A DNA stretch of 21,223 bases from Phoronis australis (lineage: Eukaryota; Phoronida; Phoronidae): NCBI GenBank assembly GCA_002633005.1, contig NMRA01000726.1:15719-36941 (forward strand). Reading direction: 5' to 3'. Positions 1 to 7,022 of the stretch are shown in pieces (the first letter of the stretch is position 1; each line of letters opens with the position of its first letter). The notes under the pieces were generated by a model. It saw only the letters and a list, made by a program, of their open reading frames with translations, was not told where the DNA came from and did no database searches. A program made the translations under genes and the position numbers.

Positions 1-57
1 CAAAGTGGTATCAGCCTGACAACCTATTACGCAACTGCTACTCTAGCCTAAAAATAG

Positions 58-240
58 CAGCCGACCAGCTGGTCGGCTGATGGCCGGTCGGCTGAAGGGT
101 CGGCTGAAGGGTCGGCTGGGGAGTCGCCTTATGAGTCGGCACTGCGGGCGGCTGCCGGTCGGCTAATTTTTAGCCGACCGGTCGGCAAATTAGCCGACCG
201 GTCGACGGCTAGTCGTCGACCAATTTCCGACCGGGCGGCC
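58..240. repeat. GTCGGCT foldback minisatellite
   Basis: The tract is built from the word GTCGGCT and its complement AGCCGAC. Positions 58-79 are a perfect 22-bp palindrome. Five 12-bp units then run from 87 to 146, the first two being identical GTCGGCTGAAGG. Positions 155-166 and 170-181 form a 12-bp inverted repeat with a TTT loop. A further GGTCGGC/GCCGACC pair follows, and GTCGAC-containing copies run to about 215. The orientation switches from direct GTCGGCT on the left to mostly inverted AGCCGAC on the right, so the whole tract could form a large hairpin. GC content is far above the flanks. No coding frame is credible. It may be one arm of a larger foldback transposon that begins outside the window, or a local expansion. 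Confidence 0.85.
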
Positions 241-281
241 AAAAATTCGTGATGTGTGCTGTACGGTACTTAAAGCAGGCA

Positions 282-528
282 GGATACTGTTCTCTGAGTA
301 GCTATTTTTCACAATTCCTGATTAAATGAATTAAATCTCATACATGGGTGAGGCCGAAATTGTATGAAAGTCAAAACTGTGGCAAATGGCCACACCTACT
401 GGTATGAAAGCCATTTCAAAATTAACTACATAACTTAATGAACGGATACTCTTTTCTAAGTAGCTACGTTTCACATGTTCCGGATTAAAATAAATTCTAA
501 TGAAAAATTAGATATATCTCGTATATGG
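282..528 (+). repeat. Old direct duplication (282-347 and 444-528)
   Basis: GGATACTGTTCTCTGAGTAG at 282 matches GGATACTCTTTTCTAAGTAG at 444, and similarity continues through TTTCACA, GGATTAAA or GATTAAA, and a TCTCATACATGG or TCTCGTATATGG end. The second copy has about 20 extra bases. The offset is 162 bp, and the spacer shows no structure. This is an ancient tandem duplication or two fragments of one dispersed repeat. Confidence 0.55.
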
Positions 529-1272
529 ATAGAACAATAGTCGACGCGATGTCCATCAATGTAAAAAATTGATCACGGAATAGTTTTGCAACAATTTAAG
601 AAGAAAATCCAACCTACGTATCATGAGTTGCGTCCGTCACATAGAGTTACAATAAAGTACTAGAATGCATCTATTTGAATTCTAGATTTCAAAAATTGGA
701 AAGGTCACGAGTAGCTCATGCTTTTTCAGAGCCCCTAAATAAACATAAAGACCGTAATAATGCAATTTCATAAAAATGAAGATGAGACAATCATTGAGAA
801 AATCTCGCATATCAGTCAATGCAGTACTTTAGGCTCAAAAACTGTCGTTTTCAAGCTTGCGCAGATTAAACTTGGTTGGTCTATTTATACAAATAGCGCG
901 TTTTAGTTATACAGTGTGTGCGCTCGTCTTTAAATTTACCTTGTATTCAATGCCTTCAAAAATGTTATCCATCCCTTTCATGAGAACTGCTTCGACTGCA
1001 CAATATTAGCTAACATTTGATCTGCCAATCATCTTACATTATCTGTATAGACATATCAGATGGCCGGATGAGTTTAAAAACCTGACAATTAATTGAAACC
1101 ATCTCACCACTTCAAACTTCTTTAAAACAGACTTCATGCAGTTGATGATATGCTGCGTTCAGTGTATCTCGGGCCAAATTTGTTAGAGTTCTAAAAACAG
1201 AGCCTTCAGACAGTTGTATGTATAGGAGTCAAATATCCATGTAGTAAGTGGAGGTTACAGTTCTTTGGCATT
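529..1272. other. Stretch without a supportable gene
   Basis: AT-rich sequence. I see no long reading frame, no splice-bounded exon with coding-like composition, and no strong repeat. Confidence 0.5.
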
Positions 1273-1275
1273 TTA
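1273..1275. repeat. Left target site duplication (TTA)
   Basis: TTA directly before the left terminal repeat. It is matched by TTA at 1733-1735 directly after the right end. Three bases alone are weak evidence; the support comes from their position at the ends of the inverted repeats. Confidence 0.5.
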
Positions 1276-1732
1276 TACCCCTGTCACACCAGAGCCACGG
1301 TGCCACTACCGTTTTTGGTCAAAACCGCCATCACCGTAGTGACAACGCCAGTAGTGTACGGTTTTCCCCTACCCATCACACATGTGTTCGCAATGGGATC
1401 GCCGTAGGGTGGCCAGTCTACATTTTCGGCGATTGCACGTCGGTTGTACTGTGGAAGCACGGCGGTGATGGAGGTGCTGCTACGGTCCTTGTAAGGTGTC
1501 GCGGCGATCCCACTGCGGATTGGCCCAACCCGCAGCGGCACTGCGGAAGTTTTGAACAAGTTCAAAGTATCCGTCGTGCCACCGCGAAGGTCCGTGGTTT
1601 TGGCAGTTTTCCGCGGTGCTACTACGATCAGTGGCGAAACCACTGCGGAACCGCGGTGATCATGGCGGTGTCACTGCGGTTTATGCCGTTCAAGCACCTC
1701 AGTGGCACCGTACCTCCGATGTGATGGGAGTA
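1276..1732. mobile_element. 457-bp MITE-like element with imperfect terminal inverted repeats and TTA target duplication
   Basis: The left end TACCCCTGTCACACC and the complement of the right end (TACTCCCATCACATC) pair with small gaps. Pairing continues inward: ACGGTGCCACT occurs at both ends in opposite orientation. TTA flanks both sides (1273-1275 and 1733-1735). The interior is GC-rich and filled with CCGCAGTGG/CCACTGCGG-type words in both orientations. Known: PIF/Harbinger elements duplicate a 3-bp TWA target. Inference: a non-autonomous element mobilised by a Harbinger-type transposase, possibly related to the one at the right edge of the window. Two long overlapping frames inside (1248-1724 plus, 1284-1643 minus) follow from the stop-poor repeat composition and are not genes. 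Confidence 0.65.
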
Positions 1733-1902
1733 TTAGCGAACAAGTGATTTCTCACTCACTTTTTTGAATTGGTGGCTTTCCATTGATCAAACCGTGTTTT
1801 GTCGTTTGATGCCGACTTCAATTTACAAAAAAGCGAAGTGCTATGACGCTTTTTACTTTAGCGCATTCTCCATTTCGTGGCTGTGTACGCGTGCCACGGG
1901 GC

Positions 1903-2385
1903 TTAGAACAGTCCATCTACGAGAAATCTGAAAAAACAGAATTCCATGATAAACTCAAATAATATGTAGTGTACGCGTGCACTCTGGATGAGAAGAGATG
2001 GCGCCATCATTATTATTAAACTTTTTTCATACAGCTGTTTTGAATTTGGAATACAACTTTTTAATGAGAAGTCGAAGATTAAGGCGTTTCGATTCACTTT
2101 TAATCGACATGTTGAAATATAGCATTGGTATTTGACAGTTATTTTCCCATTCATCTTACGCCTTCTGGCTTTCACATATTTCTCTGCTAAACTCTTTCTT
2201 TTCAATCGTCTGTTTCTCATCACCGCGTATGTGCTCCGCCGTGTGCCGTTATTAGGCTCCCACCAGATCTTATGCTGTTTGTGTAAGTGTTCCTTTGAAT
2301 CCCCAAATGTTATTGCACTGTAAACATTACCAAGTGACCCAGTGCGCGTAAGAATACTCACTCGTAAAGCATCACACAGGCCCAT
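1903..2385 (-). CDS. Unrecognised 160-residue reading frame
   Basis: This is the longest ATG-started frame on either strand that is not inside a biased repeat. I do not recognise it. The N-terminal third includes SAITFGDSKEHLHKQHKIWW. Residues about 72-100 are strongly basic (RNRRLKRKS, KARRRKMNGK) and could be a nuclear localisation or nucleic-acid-binding segment. The C-terminal 30 residues are hydrophobic and aromatic (FEFIMEFCFFRFL), which could be one membrane segment or simply AT-rich non-coding translation. No upstream promoter or polyadenylation signal could be tied to it. A frame this long is uncommon but not impossible by chance in about 21 kb of this composition. It could be a genuine exon, a fragment of a transposon protein, or noise. 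Confidence 0.25.
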   Translation of the reverse strand: MGLCDALRVSILTRTGSLGNVYSAITFGDSKEHLHKQHKIWWEPNNGTRRSTYAVMRNRRLKRKSLAEKYVKARRRKMNGKITVKYQCYISTCRLKVNRNALIFDFSLKSCIPNSKQLYEKSLIIMMAPSLLIQSARVHYILFEFIMEFCFFRFLVDGLF

Positions 2386-2981
2386 GGGTCATCTTCAAAA
2401 GCTCAAATGAGCTAAAACCAAATGACTACACGATGTATAGAAAGTATTTGGCCACATTAACTTTGCTATAACACATAGTACCGACAACAAAAACATCCCG
2501 AAAGTGACAGTGCCGAAACCTTAACACGCGCGTTAGAATTAACATGTACACGAATGCACATGCATGTACATAGTGGCTGGTGGAATCCAATTGACTAAAA
2601 CATTTAACCATATCAAACCTCACAGATTAAAAATGGGAGGTGGTTCGAACTTTTGAGAATGTGGACCTTTTAGTAAAATTCACGGTGGGTATGCTTAGAG
2701 CTATGAATGAATTTGGCATTTGCTGCCCAGTGGACTTTTATATCGTTTTCTACTTTTTTCGGAGTTTTCGTTTCTCTGAGATGGATTTTTGCCCACTTCA
2801 CCAAATGGGGGAGGGGTCCTTTGAGTCCCCGAGTTCCCCCCCTGGGTGCGCAATTAAGTGCTTAAAGCACATCCTGACACCATCTTTACACTGTTTTTTT
2901 AAAAAGCCGCAGGCCGACTTTATTTAACAGAGAAAATCTATCTGTAGAGGAACCGGAACTGATTTTTTTGTCTCCGACTAA
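2386..2981. other. Stretch without a supportable gene
   Basis: A 95-codon plus-strand frame (2640-2927) and a 65-codon minus-strand frame (2426-2623) are present but have no recognisable domain. The former crosses a low-complexity GGGGAGGGG...CCCCCC patch at about 2808-2844. Confidence 0.4.
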
Positions 2982-3323
2982 TTGAGTGGTGATGAAGATG
3001 ACAATGAGGAGCTGGAATTCACCTGTGATTTGCTAAACCTCGAATGTTGGTTTGAGCGTGCAGGACTGAAAGCCTTGTGCAACGATTAAATTAAGAGGAT
3101 AGGCCTGTTTCACTTGAATAGCCTTTCAGGTAAATGGAAGTCCACTTTGCTGAGCCCACACTAGGCCTATGGTATCTTCAAATACGAACAAGGACTGTTT
3201 GAGAAAATCAGAGTACTGGATAGCTCTAACTTGGGTGGCTATCCAGTGAAGTTTGACACTGCATTACATATCAGCTGTTGTTGGAGAGTATATATTATGC
3301 GAAAGAGTGCCTTGTTTCGATGA
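2982..3323 (+). pseudogene. Possible decayed coding stretch, one frame with two stops
   Basis: One plus-strand frame is open from 2982 to 3323 except for TAA at 3087-3089 and TAG at 3162-3164. The first segment has coding-like acidic composition, SGDEDDNEELEFTCDLLNLE at residues 2-21, then CWFERAGLKALCND. The last segment reads YGIFKYEQGLFEKIR followed by VLDSSNLGGYPVKFDTAL. Just upstream, another frame reads EEPELIFLSPTN into a TGA, which would fit a frameshift at about 2980. No family is recognised. Two stops in 114 codons is fewer than random sequence of this composition would usually give, but not decisively so. The last part overlaps a hairpin (3215-3247), so it may instead be non-coding repeat DNA. 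Confidence 0.25.
3215..3247. repeat. 10-bp hairpin, ACTGGATAGC/GCTATCCAGT
   Basis: Perfect arms at 3215-3224 and 3238-3247 enclose a 13-base loop. The stem is uninterrupted and contains no simple repeat, so it may be functional or part of a foldback repeat. No T-run follows it, so it does not resemble a polymerase III terminator. Confidence 0.6.
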
Positions 3324-4069
3324 TCCCATGGGCGGCGCTGCCCATGTCGGGAAGTGCGCCACACGATAGGGGGCTATCATGACAGCGTTTTCCCATTCAA
3401 TAACTTTACTAGACGTAGGGGGGCCTGAGCATGTGATCACATCTTGTTTCTTTGTTAACTGCCAATCACACTCTTCTGTCTGTTACGACAACAAGCAAGC
3501 CATATTATCTACCAGGTTTATTTCAGACCACGTGTGAACACAGTCAAACTCACAGTGAATTGGTGTATTCGTAAAGAATAGAGTGTCGTAACTTCGGTTG
3601 TAGTTGGGTGATTTTGGCGATTCAAAACCTAAAGATGATCACCATTTAACGAAGATTTCAGAAATGCTATTGGTTGATGTTCAAACATGTTATAACTTAA
3701 CAAAGAAGGACTAAAAAATACATGAATGTTTTTATGCGAGAAGTAGCTAAAGAAGACTTAAGGAATGATGCAATGCGAGGACAGAATGCCAGGTACAAAC
3801 GTCAGTTCACAGTTCTTGTCATATTGGGTTAACTGCTGAATCCCCTACAATAGTCCTATATAACATGCAAAATTCTGAGAACCACTTTGCCGGTTGCAGC
3901 AGTGCCTTGCTGTTTGCTTGGTGCTAGTTTTGAGCTGTGCTATAGAGAAGTGGTATATGAACATCGTTATTTAAACTTTGCTTCAGTTTTGTAAATGAAA
4001 GCTATGTGAATTTTTCATTCATTTTTATGAAATTTACAGTTTTCAGGGCTCGTCGCTATTAAAATCGCC
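3324..4069. other. Stretch without a supportable gene
   Basis: A short GC-rich patch (about 3328-3375, GGGCGGCGCTGCCC) contains a small palindrome. Otherwise the sequence is AT-rich, with no convincing reading frame or exon borders. Confidence 0.4.
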
Positions 4070-4112
4070 AGGTCGCATTTTGCGACCTAGCCAAAATCCC
4101 AGGTCGCATTTT
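4070..4112. repeat. AGGTCGCATTTT direct repeat with AGGTCGCA hairpin
   Basis: AGGTCGCATTTT occurs at 4070-4081 and 4101-4112. The first copy also pairs with TGCGACCT (4081-4088) across a TTT loop, giving an 8-bp stem. It lies a few bases before the scaffold join at 4125. Confidence 0.7.
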
Positions 4113-4124
4113 CAAAATCCAACT

Positions 4125-4125
4125 N
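4125..4125. other. Scaffold join (single n)
   Basis: A lone n lies immediately before the first copy of the 140-bp repeat. A single n is typically a placeholder for a gap of unknown or negative size, so sequence continuity here is not assured. Confidence 0.85.
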
Positions 4126-4265
4126 TAGCCCCAGAAACAAGTAAAGGGTTTGAGAATTTCTTGGCAACTGAAAGTAAAGACGTGACCATCGTTTGGCGAT
4201 TAATAAGTTTGTCATTTTCACTTTGGCTGTCTTAATACGATAAAAAGGAGCACATCTCGTCTGCC
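4126..4265 (+). repeat. 140-bp direct repeat, copy 1 (contig start)
   Basis: It begins TAGCCCCAGAAACAAG right after the n at 4125 and ends CTCGTCTGCC. It is identical over 140 bases to 5471-5610. Its start is set by the n and its end by loss of partner sequence at the n at 5611. Confidence 0.95.
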
Positions 4266-4373
4266 TTACCGTTCTTCACGACCGCCATTGAAAGACTCTA
4301 GAGCGCAAGGCAAGTTGCCGACATGAAAGTTGAATCAGTGCTCTCTAACTGACTTGTGCATTCGAGTAGCTAA

Positions 4374-4580
4374 ATTTGCGACGTGAAAAGGGAGGAAATG
4401 CCCGTTGAAAAAGTATCCAGGATTTTGTTAGATCTGGCCTGCTCCTGGCTGTCATCAAAGTCGTTAACGATTCAAACTAACTCAGGTAATGGCGAGTTTG
4501 CTCCTCAATACCTTCCAAGTACGGGAAAAATAGGTCAGTCACAAAACGATACTAGTGTTAACTTTCTTTCCGAGGTATAA
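4374..4580 (+). CDS. Unrecognised small reading frame in the 1345-bp unit
   Basis: A plus-strand frame is open from about 4374. The first part, KREEMPVEKVSRILLDLACS, has helical, coding-like composition, followed by a Ser/Thr/Asn-rich part. CTCAGGTAATG at about 4482-4492 could be a splice donor (CAG|GTAATG), which would end the exon after about 36 residues. No family is recognised. Being inside the terminally redundant contig, it may be part of a repeat-encoded protein. Confidence 0.25.
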   Translation: MCDVKREEMPVEKVSRILLDLACSWLSSKSLTIQTNSGNGEFAPQYLPSTGKIGQSQNDTSVNFLSEV

Positions 4581-5054
4581 AACAAAGCTGGGATTTGGTT
4601 TTTACATATTGTAAAAAGACGTTTTTGAAAACTGAAGTTGTGTAAAATGAAAGTGACACACCATATAAGCTGCGTGACAATTTTAAACCACACGCGGTTG
4701 TTTGTAGTGCGCTATGATGGGCGCTAGCTTGAACTGTGGGCGCTAAATTGGAAAATCTCAAAATTTAAGGGAGGACATTTAATAGATCAGTGAGTGCTTA
4801 TTATGAAACACTTTAAAGGTAGGGAGTGGGCTTGTGCGTGAGCATAGTCGTTAACCTCAGTGTTTGCGGTAATAAGATATTAAAATGATGCAATGGTATG
4901 AAACGTTATAATAATACGATTTTGCGAGGCAAACTCCATCTAGAAGGGATCACTTTCTGGATATCGTTACCACCTACATTGTACCCTTTTTAGACACCCG
5001 GAAAGATTTTGTTTGTAACTGCCCGCTTCAGCCGGAACAAGATTGTTTCTATAG

Positions 5055-5381
5055 GAGTCTGAACATTTTACGGCGACGGTGGTTAGGGGAGCGAAAAGTT
5101 GCCGGGAGGTTTATAAAAAGAATGAAGAGTTCGCTAACTTGAACGACAATTTCGCACCTAGTGCCAGTTTAGTTGCAATAGCTGGCTACGGGCATAGAAT
5201 ACAGGATCTACAGAACATCGACCTCGGGAAACATCGGAACAAGAAAACGTCAGTTCTGGGTTATATCGGTCCCGGGACCGACATTGGGTCTTTTATAACC
5301 GCTGGGAATCTGAGTTCATTTTCAAATAAACCAGGGCCAAGCCAGTATACTCTTTCATTTAGGACTGTCGCTGTTCTTTGA
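5055..5381 (+). CDS. Unrecognised 109-codon frame in the 1345-bp unit
   Basis: The frame is open from 5055 (after TAG at 5052-5054) to TGA at 5379-5381 and has no internal ATG at its start; GTG at 5079 would be the first alternative start. It is more likely an exon or fragment than a whole gene. Composition is protein-like: SCREVYKKNEEFANLNDNFA, then LVAIAGYGHRIQDLQ and VLGYIGPGTDIGSFI with several Gly/Pro turns. I recognise no family. It shares strand with 4374-4580 in the same unit, so both could derive from one repeat-borne gene. Confidence 0.3.
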   Translation, partial: ESEHFTATVVRGAKSCREVYKKNEEFANLNDNFAPSASLVAIAGYGHRIQDLQNIDLGKHRNKKTSVLGYIGPGTDIGSFITAGNLSSFSNKPGPSQYTLSFRTVAVL

Positions 5382-5470
5382 AGTGGTGCGCACGCGTGTG
5401 TTCACGCACTTGAATCGCTGGAGTAGGCCTACACTTAACGTTAGCAACAACAAATCATATTTCGCGCACG

Positions 5471-5610
5471 TAGCCCCAGAAACAAGTAAAGGGTTTGAGA
5501 ATTTCTTGGCAACTGAAAGTAAAGACGTGACCATCGTTTGGCGATTAATAAGTTTGTCATTTTCACTTTGGCTGTCTTAATACGATAAAAAGGAGCACAT
5601 CTCGTCTGCC
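5471..5610 (+). repeat. 140-bp direct repeat, copy 2 (contig end)
   Basis: Identical to 4126-4265, offset by exactly 1345 bp, and it ends directly before the n at 5611. Together the copies make the 4126-5610 contig terminally redundant. It could also be read as the LTRs of a miniature LTR element, but the ends are not TG...CA and no primer-binding site follows copy 1. Confidence 0.95.
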
Positions 5611-5611
5611 N
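5611..5611. other. Scaffold join (single n)
   Basis: A lone n directly after the second 140-bp repeat copy closes the 1485-bp contig that begins at 4126. Confidence 0.85.
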
Positions 5612-6802
5612 CATCCATTCAGCCAAAAGTAGTTCCAGAGGTGGCTTATCAGCCAATTATTCACGCATGCTGACTCACAATAGAAGCCTGATAAGAGTGA
5701 AGGTGGATAAATGCGGTGTTCCTACAGTTTCTTGTTTTAGTGGATGTGTTCACGACATGCATAGCACGATGTCGGAGACATAGTATTCACAAAGGTATTT
5801 CTGCATGTCACACTATGTTGTTGGCATGACATCTCTAAAGGGAATCTATTTTTTCATATTTTGCACTGAGATGTAGGTGGGACATCTCCAAGCGCCATTT
5901 GATATTGTTTTGAATAGGGATTCTGCCATGCTCTTAAATTCCCCTTGTATTTTCACAAACATTATTAATAGTTGAGTTTTGTGAAGCAGTTGCCAGGCTT
6001 ATTTTTCGTGTCATGGTTTGCTCATTTCTTTTTGGTCTGGCCCTCTGGTTCATTTCTAATGTTGAGGACCAGGCCATTGACTTGTTGCTGCTGTTAGTTT
6101 TGTAATTGATCTCATCTTAAACAAGTGTTGTATAATATTAAAAGGGTTTTGTAAAGTACACTATTGTACATAGTTCATTAATACTTAGACTTATTGTACA
6201 CTCTGCACATGCCATGCTGATGTTTAGTGTATACTTTGTTTCAGTGATTATTAAGTAATTCTGATGTTGATATAAGTTGATGCAATGTGAAGTTTCACTT
6301 TGTATTAAAATAATAAGACATAAACATCTCTCTGCCTGTTGCATGTAACAGATGTGTTGATGGCTTTGCTTCAACATATCTTGGCCACAAATTCGGCAGC
6401 AGTCAAGCTATATTCTTTACACCTTCCCTTGCTGGTAATGTTTGTTTTGAAAAAAATAAAAGTGAGAGGGGGGAGAGATCTCTTATTTATGCTGCTGCTG
6501 CAATAAAGAATTCTCTTAGCCCAGAAATTAAATGCCCCAATTCAATTAATACTGTTAAACTTAATAGTAAAAAGTGGTTTTAATTTACTTACCCATTCTT
6601 ACACTTTATCTTTCTTAATTATGTCATTATTCATTATTGTTCATGCACTCACTATTTAGTATCATCTCTTTATTTCATCTCTCCTGGTCAAAATTTCACC
6701 CTTAACCTGTTATTAATTGCTGCTTTGTTACCTGTATCTAATTATTGTTTTATGTATTATATTCTACTGTACTGCATCCTGATGTTGAAGGCCCCTTAAA
6801 AG
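5612..6802. other. AT-rich stretch without a supportable gene
   Basis: Long T-rich and A-rich runs, several AATAAA/ATTAAA-like words (for example in AAAAAAATAAAAG near 6455) and no coding-like frame. It could be the 3' UTR or intron of a gene outside the window, but nothing anchors that. Confidence 0.4.
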
Positions 6803-7022
6803 CATATTTTGGCTAAAAACAAATGTGATTAAAGATATGCATTGGTTTCTTCTATTATCACAATTGTAATGGTCTGTTTTGACCTTGTTGTTGGTGTTGT
6901 TGCCGTTGTTCACATATGCGCTGATTTTAAAGTTCGTACTCATATTTTGTCCCAAACAAATGCAATTAAAGGTATGCATAAATTTTTCTATCATCACAAT
7001 GGTACTGGTATGTTTTTACCTT
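6803..7022 (+). repeat. Diverged direct duplication, 138-bp period
   Basis: 6803-6886 and 6941-7022 align along their length: CATATTTTG..., AAACAAATG, ATTAAAG, TATGCAT, TCTAT-ATCACAA, ATGGT, TGTTTT, ACCTT. This is an old tandem duplication. The two 70-odd-codon frames crossing it on opposite strands are not supported as genes. Confidence 0.7.

Noticed and set aside
1-240. CRISPR array
   Set aside because: The repeats are contiguous 12-bp or inverted units without unique spacers, in a eukaryotic context.
1248-1724. 158-codon plus-strand frame
   Set aside because: It lies almost wholly inside the MITE, is matched by another long frame on the opposite strand, and reflects the stop-poor CCGCAGTGG repeat composition.
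3215-3247. tRNA or intrinsic terminator
   Set aside because: No cloverleaf, A/B box or T-run accompanies the stem. I found no tRNA or rRNA gene in the window by eye.
4126-5610. Miniature LTR retrotransposon (140-bp LTRs)
   Set aside because: The repeats do not begin TG and end CA, no primer-binding or polypurine site was seen, and both outer borders coincide exactly with n, which favours contig redundancy.
5441-5656. 71-codon minus-strand frame
   Set aside because: It spans the n at 5611 and includes an undefined residue, so it crosses a scaffold join.
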